Source of the DNA: JADKCL01 sp046050405
GTDB lineage: Bacteria; Bacteroidota; Bacteroidia; J057; JADKCL01
Assembly (NCBI GenBank): GCA_046050405.1
Contig: JBJOPY010000195.1
Location: 1-17,846, forward strand
Direction: 5' to 3'
DNA length: 17,846 nucleotides
Both the position numbers and the translations under genes were made by a program. The notes beneath the pieces are model-generated. The model was given only the letters and a program-made list of their open reading frames with translations, was not told where the DNA came from and did not search any database. Positions within the stretch are counted from its first letter, which is position 1. The number at the start of each line of letters is the position of its first letter. Of the stretch, positions 1 to 7,794 are shown in pieces.

Positions 1-68
1 GGAAATTCCTTGAAAAAATCGAGTAGCTTCATGGCATTCTTCAATTATTTCTGCCAAGCTCGACACCC

Positions 69-91
69 TGTTTGACATCTCGTGTCAAACA
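69..91. repeat. Perfect 9-bp inverted repeat near the left edge
   Basis: TGTTTGACA (69-77) and TGTCAAACA (83-91) are exact reverse complements around a 5-base loop. It lies upstream of the flippase gene and covers the GTG at 82. No T-run follows on the plus strand, so it looks more like an operator or mRNA hairpin than a classical terminator. Its role is unknown. Confidence 0.5.
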
Positions 92-1617
92 TCACTGGCA
101 AAGTTCCCCATAAGCATATAATTTTTCCCTGTAGATTTGAGTCTGGCTCCTCGTCAAGGAAGATACACCCCATAGTCCTGTCAGCCATTCGAAGCTTGTT
201 TGAAAATATCAGCCTTGCGGTCGTCCTGAATCTGCTGATCAAGACAGCATGGATATTGACCAACAATGTGGTTCAAGACCGCGTCGGACACACGGAGTTT
301 GGGATGTACCTGGCACTGTACTCGTTCGGGTTCCTGTTCCTGGCACTTGCGGACATGGGCATCAACCAATACACGACCAAGACCCTGGCCGCCAAACCCG
401 AACTGCTCAGGAAGCTGTTCCCAAGCCTGCTGAGCCTGAAGGTTGTCCTCTCGGGCATCTATCCTTTTTTCGTGCTGGGTGCAGGTTGGATGGCCGGTTA
501 CCGGGGCGAGGAGCTCTACTTGCTTTTCATCCTGAGCTTCGTCCATGGGATTTTGCAATTGAACTTCTTCTTCCGGGCAAATTTCCAGGCCTTCCAGAAA
601 TTCAGCTTGGATGCCTTTGCCTCGGTGCTGGACCGCATCCTCATGCTGGGCATCGTGCTGATCTTGCTGTTTACCAGGATTGACCTCGAAGGCTACATTC
701 TGGCCTACCTTGCCTCGGCGGGTTTGACCTTGGTGATCCTGATGCTGTTCACGACGAAGCTGTTTGGCTGGATGCGGCTGCGCCTGGAAGCCGCATCCGC
801 GCAGGAATTGGTACGGCTGAGCTTCCCCTTTGCTTTGATCACCATCCTGTATTCTGTGAACGACAAGGTGGACCAGGTTCTGCTGGAACGGTTGATCGGC
901 GGGGATGCCGGCAAGCATCAGACGGGCTTGTACGGTGGCGCCTACCGCTGGGTGGACACGGTGATGATGTACCTGTGGACCGTACTGCCCATCTTCTTTG
1001 CCAAGTTTGCCCACCATGTCCATGATGAAAAGGCACTGGGCCGTCTGCTGGCATTCGGGCAACCCATAGCGGCCATTCCCATGTTCTTTGCCGGCTTCTT
1101 CGGATTGATCTACGGTGAGAAGCTCCTGTTCCAGTTCACCCACAGTACCGCCGAGGAATTGGCGACCATGACGCTGTGCCTGAAGATTCTCTTCGTTGCA
1201 GTGATCGTCAATGGCGTGTTTGCGATTTACAGCACGCTGCTGACCAGTACGAACCACGAGCGGTTCGTCAGTTGGATGATTGGGATCAGCATCCTCATGA
1301 ATGTCACCCTGAACTGTATTTTCATCCCACGCTTTGGCGCGTTGGCTGCTGCCTGCAATACGGTGGTGAGTTTCTGCTTCCTCTCGGTGAGCTACGTCTG
1401 GTTCATCCATTTCAGGCTTCCGATCGACTTTCCCTGGAAGATGTTGGCCAGGTTGCTGGGGGTGGGAGCCTTGTTTGGTTTGGGGTTCTGGGGAATGAGC
1501 CGGACGGCGATGCCTTGGTGGCTCGTTTCCGGACTGGCGGGGTTGCTGTTGCTGGGACTGGCCTATTATGCAGGCCTTCTGAGAATGAAAATGGATGACG
1601 ATGCCAAAACCGCTTAA
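82..1617 (+). CDS. Polysaccharide flippase (Wzx/RfbX-like, MOP superfamily)
   Basis: A multi-pass inner-membrane protein of about 475-511 aa with around 12-14 hydrophobic segments. It resembles O-antigen/capsule lipid-linked oligosaccharide flippases of the MATE-like MOP superfamily, including the opening pattern LFENISLAVVLNLLIK and a later VQDRVG segment. The role is export of undecaprenyl-linked glycan units across the inner membrane. Start is uncertain: the open frame begins with GTG at 82, but the first ~35 residues (KVPHKHIIFPCRF...) are not family-like. An AAGGAAG at 156-162 and the -7 box at 132-139 favour a non-ATG start between 172 and 196 (ATA 172, CTG 178, ATT 187 or TTG 196). Coordinates give the outer frame. 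The 3' end overlaps the glycosyltransferase by 17-23 bases, implying one operon. The family is confident; the transported glycan is unknown. Confidence 0.85.
   Translation: MSNITGKVPHKHIIFPCRFESGSSSRKIHPIVLSAIRSLFENISLAVVLNLLIKTAWILTNNVVQDRVGHTEFGMYLALYSFGFLFLALADMGINQYTTKTLAAKPELLRKLFPSLLSLKVVLSGIYPFFVLGAGWMAGYRGEELYLLFILSFVHGILQLNFFFRANFQAFQKFSLDAFASVLDRILMLGIVLILLFTRIDLEGYILAYLASAGLTLVILMLFTTKLFGWMRLRLEAASAQELVRLSFPFALITILYSVNDKVDQVLLERLIGGDAGKHQTGLYGGAYRWVDTVMMYLWTVLPIFFAKFAHHVHDEKALGRLLAFGQPIAAIPMFFAGFFGLIYGEKLLFQFTHSTAEELATMTLCLKILFVAVIVNGVFAIYSTLLTSTNHERFVSWMIGISILMNVTLNCIFIPRFGALAAACNTVVSFCFLSVSYVWFIHFRLPIDFPWKMLARLLGVGALFGLGFWGMSRTAMPWWLVSGLAGLLLLGLAYYAGLLRMKMDDDAKTA
132..139 (+). 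promoter_or_regulatory. Candidate Bacteroidota -7 box upstream of the flippase
   Basis: TAGATTTG matches the Bacteroidota -7 consensus TAnnTTTG exactly. No convincing TTG -33 element was found at normal spacing. If real, transcription begins near 145 and the flippase start must be downstream of the GTG at 82. Confidence 0.35.
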
Positions 1618-2734
1618 GCATGTCGCCGTCAATACTAGGCTGCTCCTGAATGGGAACCTGGAGGGGATCGGTCGCTTCAGTGACGAGATCCTCCAGCGCA
1701 TGGTGCGGAGCCGCCCGGAGGTGAGGTTTTCCTTTTTCTTCGACCGCGACTTCGGCCAGCGCTTCATCTACGGGCCGAATGTGACGGGGTACAAGCTCTT
1801 CCCTCCGGCGCGTCATCCATTCCTGTTCATCTGGTACTTCGAATGGGCCGTGGCACGGAAGCTCCGGCAGCTCCAGCCCGATGTCTTTTTCAGTCCGGAC
1901 GGCTATCTCTCGCTGCGCAGCAGCGTACCGCAGGTACCCGTGTTCCATGACCTTGCGTTCGAGCATTTCCCCCAGGACGTCAAGCCGATGGAGGCATGGC
2001 ATTACCGCCGGTACTTTCCGCAGTTTGCGCGAAAGGCCGCCCGAATCCTGACGGTAAGCGACTATACGCGGCAGGACATCCTCCAGCTCTACCGGGTTTC
2101 CGAGGACAAGGTTGTCGTCGTGCGCAATGCCTGTGACGAGCGGTTCCGGCCAAGCACAGTCCCGGAAATCAAGGAAACCCGTGACCGATATGCAGGGGGT
2201 CACCGCTATTTCCACTGCGTGGGAGCCATTCAGCCGCGCAAGAATCTTGACCGGCTGATCGCAGCCTTCGATAGGTTCAAGCAGGAGGCCCAATCCGACA
2301 TGAAACTCCTCGTCGTCGGTCGCAAGGCATGGAACTTTGACAAAGTTATCCACAGCTATTCACAGGCGCAGTGCAAGGAGGACATCCTCTTCACGGGCTA
2401 TGTTTCAGACGAAGAATTGGTACGCATCCATGGCGGGAGCAGCGGGCTGTGCTATGTGCCCTATTTCGAGGGATTCGGCATTCCACTCGTGGAAGCGATG
2501 GCCTGCGAGGTTCCCATTCTCTGCAGCAATGTCAGCGCGATGCCCGAGGTGGTGGGGGATGCGGCATTGCTGGTGGATCCCTATCAGGTTGAATCCATTG
2601 CCAGCGGACTCAGAACCTTGTCGGAATCCCCAGGATTGGTGTCCAGGATTGTGGACAACGGAAAGCTCCGAAAGCAGCTATACACATGGGAGGGTTCAGC
2701 TGAACGGGTTTGGAATGTCTTGGAGTCTGTCTAA
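1595..2734 (+). CDS. Glycosyltransferase family 4 (GT-B fold)
   Basis: A 379-aa protein of usual GT4 length. The N-terminal half carries an acceptor-side Rossmann domain with LLLNGNLEGIGRF, a typical 'natural start' segment of WbaZ/mannosyltransferase-like enzymes. The C-terminal half has VGAIQPRKNLDRLI followed by the nucleotide-sugar-binding EX7E motif in EGFGIPLVEAMA and a VSAMPEVVGDAALLVDP loop typical of GT4. No membrane segment is evident, so it likely acts at the cytoplasmic face building lipid-linked glycan. ATG codons at 1595 and 1601 are both possible; either overlaps the end of the flippase, indicating translational coupling. Together the two genes suggest O-antigen, capsule or exopolysaccharide synthesis. 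Donor and acceptor sugars cannot be told from sequence. Confidence 0.93.
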   Translation: MTMPKPLKHVAVNTRLLLNGNLEGIGRFSDEILQRMVRSRPEVRFSFFFDRDFGQRFIYGPNVTGYKLFPPARHPFLFIWYFEWAVARKLRQLQPDVFFSPDGYLSLRSSVPQVPVFHDLAFEHFPQDVKPMEAWHYRRYFPQFARKAARILTVSDYTRQDILQLYRVSEDKVVVVRNACDERFRPSTVPEIKETRDRYAGGHRYFHCVGAIQPRKNLDRLIAAFDRFKQEAQSDMKLLVVGRKAWNFDKVIHSYSQAQCKEDILFTGYVSDEELVRIHGGSSGLCYVPYFEGFGIPLVEAMACEVPILCSNVSAMPEVVGDAALLVDPYQVESIASGLRTLSESPGLVSRIVDNGKLRKQLYTWEGSAERVWNVLESV

Positions 2735-2776
2735 TTTCCCTCCTCGAATGGCTCAATATGGCCGTTTTGTATTTTC

Positions 2777-3235
2777 ATGAGGGATTTGAGTCCAGTGTTG
2801 TCGGCATCCATCGAGTTGGCGGGAAGCAGGGTGTACTACCGTATCGAAGACCGTTGGATCAATTTCAATGTCAGCCAGATTCAGCTGATTGGGGAGTTCT
2901 CGGCTCCTCCCGGCGTGTTTGCGGCGGACTACTTCTTCTCCGTCTTGGTCCGGGACGGGGGCACCCTCATCGATCTCCCGGCCTATACGGATGGACTCTT
3001 TCAAGTCCTTGCAGGCCTGAAGAACCTCCTACCCGGGATCGGCAACCCCGTCCTGCAAATGGAGCTCGACTTCAACAGCAATGTCCTGTATCCGGCCCAC
3101 GTGGCTGGGCTGAAACTGTTTGATTTCCGTTCGGAGAGCAGTCCTGTGTTCGATTTCCCCCTGGTGCGGGGGCTGGTGAAGAAGCAGGTCATGGTGAAGG
3201 AGCTCCGGCGGGAGGTATTGGAATTGGTTTACTGA
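2777..3235 (+). CDS. Hypothetical protein, 152 aa, third gene of the polysaccharide group
   Basis: I do not recognise this protein. It starts at ATG 2777, 42 bases after the glycosyltransferase stop, and is in the same direction, so probably the same operon. The sequence is acidic-hydrophobic, without signal peptide or transmembrane helix; it opens MRDLSPVLSAS and contains YFFSVLVRDGG, a DLPAYTDGLF segment and a basic C-terminus (KKQVMVKELRREVLELVY). The frame is clean, with codon use like its neighbours. It could be a soluble accessory factor of glycan synthesis, but that rests only on position. Confidence 0.7.
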   Translation: MRDLSPVLSASIELAGSRVYYRIEDRWINFNVSQIQLIGEFSAPPGVFAADYFFSVLVRDGGTLIDLPAYTDGLFQVLAGLKNLLPGIGNPVLQMELDFNSNVLYPAHVAGLKLFDFRSESSPVFDFPLVRGLVKKQVMVKELRREVLELVY

Positions 3236-3273
3236 TCCACCTCTCCGGTTCATTCCCTGCGGATCGGAGTGGA

Positions 3274-3288
3274 TGGATTTTATCCATT
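3274..3288. terminator. Weak hairpin between convergent genes
   Basis: ATGGAT-TTT-ATCCAT lies between the 3' ends of the converging 152-aa gene (+) and Nudix gene (-). It is the only obvious hairpin in the 100-base gap and could end transcripts from both sides, but neither flank has a strong T-run. Confidence 0.25.
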
Positions 3289-3335
3289 CCCCGGACGCCG
3301 CTGCTTCCGCGAAGCCGAGGATGTTCGGCCCGAAC

Positions 3336-3893
3336 TCAGCCCAGCATCCCCTGGAGTTCCAGGATCCTCATCTTGTAAATCGCCGCCACGGTCAGTGAAT
3401 CCCGGATCACCCGCTGCTCCACGAGCTGGTAAGCCTCCGCTAGCGTCATCTGCCGGAGATGCAGCTCCTCCGTATCCTCAGGGGAGGCCTCGCCCGGGTG
3501 CAAGCCCTTGGCGAGGTAGACGATCGCCCGCTCGTCGCTGACACTGTTGCTCAGGTCCATTTCCAGCAGCACTTCATAATGGTCTGCCTCCAGGCCCGTC
3601 TCTTCCTGTAGTTCCCGCTTGGCACTGTCCAGCGGATCTATGCCAAGCCTGCCTCCACCCTCTGGGATCTCCCAGGAAAAAGCTTCCATCGGGAAGCGGT
3701 ATTGGCCGACCATCCAGATTTTTCCATCCTCGTAGGGCACCACGCCGATCGCAAGGTGGTGGAAATGAACGACACCATAGATGCCCGGCCTTCCGTTGGG
3801 GTTCAGGACCTGATGCTCTGTCAGTCGAATCCAGGGATTGTCGTAAATCTCACGCGAGGAGAGGATGGTCCAGGGATTTTTGTTTTCATTCAT
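3336..3893 (-). CDS. Nudix hydrolase, likely ADP-ribose/nucleotide-sugar pyrophosphatase type
   Basis: A 185-aa protein starting at ATG 3891-3893 (MNENKNPWTI). Nudix enzymes hydrolyse nucleoside diphosphates linked to another group, using Mg2+ bound by the Nudix box. The box spans residues 79-101: G79, then R93-E94-L95-Q-E97-E98-T-G100-L101, so the metal-binding REUxEExGU part is intact. The first conserved Glu of Gx5E is replaced by Ile85 (GRLGIDPLDS). N-terminal IYDNPWIRLTEHQV and the VVPYEDGKIWMVGQYR strand resemble the ADP-sugar pyrophosphatase branch. The frame stays open upstream of this ATG to 4535 only because it shadows rnhB. It is divergent from rnhB, with 108 bases between starts. 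Substrate is unassigned. Confidence 0.88.
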   Translation of the reverse strand: MNENKNPWTILSSREIYDNPWIRLTEHQVLNPNGRPGIYGVVHFHHLAIGVVPYEDGKIWMVGQYRFPMEAFSWEIPEGGGRLGIDPLDSAKRELQEETGLEADHYEVLLEMDLSNSVSDERAIVYLAKGLHPGEASPEDTEELHLRQMTLAEAYQLVEQRVIRDSLTVAAIYKMRILELQGMLG

Positions 3894-4001
3894 GGGTTGA
3901 TCTTGGGTATTTAGGCCGGGGTGATTAATTTTAAACGGTGTAAAGGTACGTGCTGAAGGCGAAAGGGTGAAAACCCCCGAACCGAGACAATTCCTGTGAG
4001 A

Positions 4002-4601
4002 ATGGCCCTTCAGAATCAATTTGCCGCAGGCATCCTGGAAGCCGGCCTCGACGAGGCGGGAAGGGGTTGCCTGGCGGGGCCGGTGGTGGCTGCCGCAGTG
4101 ATCCTGCCGGAAGGGTTCTCCCATCCCGTCCTGAACGACAGCAAGCACTTGACCCATGCACAGCGGCTGAGGATGCGCGAAGTGATCTGGGAACGGGCCA
4201 TCGACTGGGCGATCGGGATTTATTCCCACCAGCAGATCGACGAATTCAATGTCCTCAGGGCCAGCCATCTGGCAATGCACCAGGCTGTGGATTCGCTCGA
4301 GGTACGGCCGGATGCCCTCTTGGTGGATGGAAATCGATTCCTGGTGCATCGGATCCCGCATCGGTGCATGGTGAAGGGCGACAGCAGGTTCCTGAACATC
4401 GCAGCCGCATCCGTCCTCGCCAAAACCTACCGCGACGAGATCATGGACATTCTGCACGAGGAGCATCCGCAATACAACTGGCGTCAAAACAAGGGATACC
4501 CGACCGAGGCGCATCGCCAGGCAGTGATTGCCCACGGGCTGTCACCCTACCACCGCCGCAGCTTCAGGATTTCCTATCAACTGCAATTGTTTGATTTGTA
4601 G
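4002..4601 (+). CDS. rnhB: Ribonuclease HII
   Basis: A 199-aa enzyme that cleaves RNA in RNA-DNA hybrids, chiefly single ribonucleotides misincorporated in DNA. The catalytic carboxylates are visible: D17 and E18 in GLDEAGRGCLAGPV, D109 in LLVDGN and D127 in VKGDSRF, followed by the conserved NIAAASVLAKTYRD block. Length fits the family. I chose ATG 4002; a GTG at 3996 in frame would add two residues. It stands alone between the divergent Nudix gene and a gene-poor stretch, with no clear terminator after the stop. Confidence 0.96.
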   Translation: MALQNQFAAGILEAGLDEAGRGCLAGPVVAAAVILPEGFSHPVLNDSKHLTHAQRLRMREVIWERAIDWAIGIYSHQQIDEFNVLRASHLAMHQAVDSLEVRPDALLVDGNRFLVHRIPHRCMVKGDSRFLNIAAASVLAKTYRDEIMDILHEEHPQYNWRQNKGYPTEAHRQAVIAHGLSPYHRRSFRISYQLQLFDL

Positions 4602-4692
4602 AAAGTTGTGTGATTGGGGAGCAATTCTCCATGAAACCCTCTCCGGAAAGACCCTGAAATTTCCTTGACCTCCCCCGAGGTGGTACCAAGGA

Positions 4693-4700
4693 TACTTTTG
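4693..4700 (+). promoter_or_regulatory. Candidate Bacteroidota -7 box before a small ORF
   Basis: TACTTTTG matches TAnnTTTG exactly. A TTG lies upstream near 4673, but spacing (about 25 bases) is a little long. The box precedes the ATG of the 32-codon ORF by 26 bases, which is what would be expected of a promoter with a short leader. Confidence 0.35.
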
Positions 4701-4726
4701 ACCTCACCCTACCAAACACTACGACA

Positions 4727-4825
4727 ATGCAGCAAAAAGACAAAATCGTTGCTTACTGTCAAGCAGGCCAACTTTTTCATGATCCGCAGAGCCATTTCGA
4801 TCCTTGGAAATCAACCCCAACCTAA
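4727..4825 (+). CDS. Candidate small protein, 32 aa
   Basis: ATG 4727 to TAA 4823-4825 encodes a 32-residue peptide opening MQQKDKIVAYCQAG and ending HFDPWKSTPT. Its composition (Gln, His, Asp, Trp, Tyr, Cys well mixed) looks more protein-like than random shadow frames of this GC-rich genome, and an exact TAnnTTTG box sits just upstream. No family is recognised and no Shine-Dalgarno site is seen. It could also be a remnant of a larger lost gene. The rest of 4602-4916 shows nothing else convincing. Confidence 0.3.
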   Translation: MQQKDKIVAYCQAGQLFHDPQSHFDPWKSTPT

Positions 4826-4916
4826 TTTTAAATCGTCCCGTCTACCAAAAGTTGATTAACTTCGAAAGAAGGTCAGCTTAGATTTTTCAGGGTTATGTTA
4901 AACTAACGTCTATTTT

Positions 4917-6767
4917 ATGCAGTATACCTTATTGGGACGTGTCTCCGCCCAGGTGTGTAGAGACTGTCCAAACCATCCTGTTTCAGGTTTTCTTCGGCTC
5001 TATGTGGATGCCCAAGAGAAGAAGGAAGCGCACATCATCGACGAGGCCGGTCTTTCAGCGCTTGGCGGAAGGCAAATCGGCCGAGAGGAGATTGACCCGG
5101 AAGGCCATTATAAAATCCAAATCGATGATCGCGAAACGTCCTATAAAGGCGGTTCCCTGTTGGCGGTTTTCGAAGTACCCTTCCTGCCGCCGATGGAAAG
5201 CGCAGAGAAGAAACACCCCGTGCAGTATGTCATACTAGGAACCTTCAAGCCGGAATGGGCTAGAAATGACAACAACGCTGCCCACTTCCTCTGGCCTATC
5301 CAGCTCTCAGACGCGATCTACTGCAAGCTTCTGGCACTGTTCGATATCTGGTGCCTCTGCGGACGCGTCCTGAATTGCGATACGCAGCAGCCCCTAGTCG
5401 GCCTCACGGTCAAGGCTATGGATGATGACTGGATCAAGGAGGACTATCTGGGATCTGCAGCGACCGACCTCAATGGCTACTTTAGGATTTGCTTCCGCAG
5501 TATCAAATTCAAGAATACCTTCCTCTCACCCTTCATCAATGTCGAGACACCACTCGGAGGCAATCTTGGGCCAGATGTTTATTTCAGCATCGAGGCGGGC
5601 GGAGTCGTCTTGCTGGAAGAAAATAGCTCCGATGGCCAGAAGGAAGGCCGCAAGAACCGTCCAAATTGCTCCTTTTTCAGCCTGTGTGTCGATTTCACCC
5701 CGCCCAATGACGAGACCGATCCCATCCGTGCCGTCTGGACCAACGTCGGAACCTACGGCATTCCAGATTTCTCGAGCCTCCATGATTTCGATGCAGATGG
5801 GTATGGCGGAACCGACAAATACGGGTTTTACAGTGTACTTCCGCTGAAAGGGGTGCTGAAGCCAAAATCCATGGCAGGAAATCCTGTCGAGTACAGGTTC
5901 ATGGTTTCGCATTCCACGCTGCCGAATGTGATCGGAGGCCCCGCCGTCCCAGCAGCCTCGTTCACGCCTGCCACCTTTGCCAATGGTTGGTTTGTAGGTC
6001 TTCAGATCGGGATTGTGATTAATTCAGATGCCACGAAGTATTCATCGGTGTCGATCACCCCAGCAGACATGGACGCTGAGGGCTGGGTCAATATCATGAA
6101 AGCCATCGACCGGACTTTTGCGACCGACCCCGAAGGGATTGGCATCACTCCGGCGGACTGGGCTTCAGGGAGTTGGACTTTCCAGGACAATTTCTACATG
6201 GCAGGACTCAACACCGGCTTGCTCACGACCGCACACTCCGTGCCTGCTTACGTGCATGCAGGTGTGGGATTTCAGCCTGCCGACGAATGGCCGATCCAGA
6301 GGATCGCCATCCGATTCGAAAACCGTGAAGTGGTATCCCCTGGTGTCTTCAATTCTATCGTCGGAAACGGACATACCCTTAACAGCATCGTCGTCAGCAA
6401 TGATGCACCGCATGTATTGATCGAAGCCCAAAACGGCCTGGGTCTGACCCTTCCTTGTCAAGAGTTTGACTTGCCCCCGAAACTGGCCTATACGGTGTAT
6501 CACCCTCATCTGATGAACGCATCGCTGCAGCTCTATCAGAATGGTGGTGGCTACAATGCCCCCCAAAACAATGCCCCTCTGCCCTTGAATAATGGCAGCA
6601 CGCGTCCGGGGGTCATGAATATTGCTGGTCACAGGAACATCGCCCCGCCCATGGCGGAAACTTGCATCTACATCGCATCGCTGTCTTACGGATTGAGGCT
6701 CACGACCGGGGAGAGCAACTGGTATGGAGGACCCCAAACGGCGATCTTCTACTACCGTCTCCCATAA
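4917..6767 (+). CDS. Hypothetical 616-aa beta-rich protein with a transthyretin-like domain
   Basis: No full-length family recognised. There is no signal peptide or membrane helix. Residues 1-130 form a first beta-rich module with a CRDC pair (C14, C17). Residues 145-260 look like a transthyretin/carboxypeptidase-regulatory-like beta sandwich: CGRVLNC, then PLVGLTVKAMDDDWIKEDYLG, ATDLNGYFRI and a GPDVYFSIEAGG strand. Residues 289-299 (HDFDADGYGGT) resemble a calcium-binding DxDxDG loop. The C-terminal half is rich in Gly, Asn, Pro and aromatics, and ends TAIFYYRLP. It carries 11 Cys, most in residues 14-257. It starts at ATG 4917 after a T/A-rich leader and ends before a strong terminator, so it is a single-gene unit. 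Such TTR-like modules occur in Tc-toxin-like and secreted proteins of Bacteroidota; that is a hint, not an assignment. Confidence 0.75.
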   Translation: MQYTLLGRVSAQVCRDCPNHPVSGFLRLYVDAQEKKEAHIIDEAGLSALGGRQIGREEIDPEGHYKIQIDDRETSYKGGSLLAVFEVPFLPPMESAEKKHPVQYVILGTFKPEWARNDNNAAHFLWPIQLSDAIYCKLLALFDIWCLCGRVLNCDTQQPLVGLTVKAMDDDWIKEDYLGSAATDLNGYFRICFRSIKFKNTFLSPFINVETPLGGNLGPDVYFSIEAGGVVLLEENSSDGQKEGRKNRPNCSFFSLCVDFTPPNDETDPIRAVWTNVGTYGIPDFSSLHDFDADGYGGTDKYGFYSVLPLKGVLKPKSMAGNPVEYRFMVSHSTLPNVIGGPAVPAASFTPATFANGWFVGLQIGIVINSDATKYSSVSITPADMDAEGWVNIMKAIDRTFATDPEGIGITPADWASGSWTFQDNFYMAGLNTGLLTTAHSVPAYVHAGVGFQPADEWPIQRIAIRFENREVVSPGVFNSIVGNGHTLNSIVVSNDAPHVLIEAQNGLGLTLPCQEFDLPPKLAYTVYHPHLMNASLQLYQNGGGYNAPQNNAPLPLNNGSTRPGVMNIAGHRNIAPPMAETCIYIASLSYGLRLTTGESNWYGGPQTAIFYYRLP

Positions 6768-6793
6768 TTATAGATCAGCTGAAGATTTATTTC

Positions 6794-6807
6794 AAGTCCG
6801 CGGACTT
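6794..6807. repeat. 14-bp perfect palindrome AAGTCCGCGGACTT
   Basis: A perfect palindrome just before the terminator of the 616-aa gene, followed by TTT. It could be a minor first terminator or cruciform-type site. It contains CCGCGG. Confidence 0.4.
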
Positions 6808-6812
6808 TTTAT

Positions 6813-6850
6813 CCGGGGCCTTCCGACTAGGAAGGCTTCGGATTTTTGTG
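6813..6850 (+). terminator. Rho-independent terminator after the 616-aa gene
   Basis: A 12-bp stem (CCGGGGCCTTCC with GGAAGGCTTCGG, two G-U pairs), loop GACTA, followed by ATTTTTG. This closes the single-gene transcript 45 bases after its stop and separates it from yebC. Confidence 0.8.
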
Positions 6851-7004
6851 GTAGGAGGGTGCTGTATTGGTCCTCGTTATCAGTGGTGTGGGTTGTCAGC
6901 GACTGGATTTTAGGCAAGCGGTTCGCATTCCATTTGCTTGGATAGGGGCAGAATTCGTATCATTGCGCCCTCTAAAGAGATATTGTTCGTATCAGAAGAT
7001 TGAC

Positions 7005-7715
7005 ATGGGAAGAGCATTTGAATACCGTCGTGCAGCCAAGGAAAAGCGGTGGGACAAGATGTCCCGGATATTTCCTAAACTCTCCAAGGCGATCACCATT
7101 GCCGCAAAGGAGGGCGGGGCCGACCCCGAGGTGAACGGAAAGCTTCGGGCGGCGATCCTGAACGCAAAGGCAGAGAACATGCCGAAGGACAATATCGAGA
7201 ATGCCATTGCTCGTGCCTCCGGTAAGGATGCCGAGGAAATGAAGGAGGTGGTCTATGAAGGCAAGGGGCCTCACGGTGTGATGATCGTGGTGGAGTGCGC
7301 CACGGACAACCCCACAAGGACTGTCGCCAACGTGAAAAACTACTTCAGCAAAGCCGGGGGCGGGCTTGTCCCGTCGGGTTCGTTCGAGTTCTTGTTTTCC
7401 CGGAAGGCGGTCTTCGAAGTCGTCCACAAGCCCGGCATGGATCTCGATGAGCTTGAGTTCAATCTGATCGACGCAGGCTTGGAAGAGATCGAGGCCGAGG
7501 ACGGTACGATCTACATCTATGGGAGCTTTACAAAGTTTGGCGCACTATCCAGGGCGATTGAGGAACTGAAATTGGAAGTGACCAAATCTTCCCTCCAGCG
7601 CATCCCTAACAGCCCTGTCGAGTTTTCCGAGGAGCACCTCGTGGATATCGAGAAGATGATTGACCGCATCGAGGAAGATGAAGACATCCAAGCGGTCTAT
7701 ACCAATCTCGGCTAG
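7005..7715 (+). CDS. yebC: YebC/TACO1-family protein (translation/transcription regulator)
   Basis: A 236-aa YebC/PmpR-family protein. I chose ATG 7005 because the family in Bacteroidota begins MGRAFEYRRA; the open frame back to 6867 is not conserved. Family landmarks are KMSRIFPKLSKAI, AAKEGGADPEVNGKLR, NMPKDNIENAIARA, VVYEGKGPHGVMIVVE, ATDNPTRTVANVKNYF and GSFEFLF, followed by the acidic C-terminal domain ending EDEDIQAVYTNLG. Members have been described as transcription factors and, more recently, as ribosome-associated factors aiding translation of polyproline stretches; the mitochondrial homologue is TACO1. Length is normal. It is monocistronic between two terminators. Confidence 0.95.
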   Translation: MGRAFEYRRAAKEKRWDKMSRIFPKLSKAITIAAKEGGADPEVNGKLRAAILNAKAENMPKDNIENAIARASGKDAEEMKEVVYEGKGPHGVMIVVECATDNPTRTVANVKNYFSKAGGGLVPSGSFEFLFSRKAVFEVVHKPGMDLDELEFNLIDAGLEEIEAEDGTIYIYGSFTKFGALSRAIEELKLEVTKSSLQRIPNSPVEFSEEHLVDIEKMIDRIEEDEDIQAVYTNLG

Positions 7716-7736
7716 ATGAGGCACGGAAAGAGTCAA

Positions 7737-7767
7737 CCGTCCTCAGCGAGGAGCGGTCGCTTCTTTC
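7737..7767 (+). terminator. Probable terminator of yebC
   Basis: ACCGTCCTC-AGC-GAGGAGCGGT forms a stem with one bulged base 21 bases after the yebC stop and is followed by CGCTTCTTT. The T-tract is imperfect. Confidence 0.45.
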
Positions 7768-7794
7768 CATACCCCGATTCTCACCGATGAAGGA

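Noticed and set aside
181..1767. 528-codon minus-strand open frame opposite the flippase
   Set aside because: Gln/His/Arg-rich shadow of the GC-rich flippase gene; no domain pattern.
3894..4535. N-terminal extension of the Nudix frame to 399 aa
   Set aside because: The extra 214 residues are antisense to rnhB; the Nudix domain starts normally at ATG 3893.
4665..4859. 64-codon plus-strand ORF
   Set aside because: Basic, unstructured composition without family features; overlaps the better 32-codon candidate in another frame.
6794..6807. CCGCGG palindrome as a link to the lost Eco29kI-like system
   Set aside because: CCGCGG also occurs elsewhere (for example 8981-8986); a 6-base site is expected by chance, so no connection is claimed.
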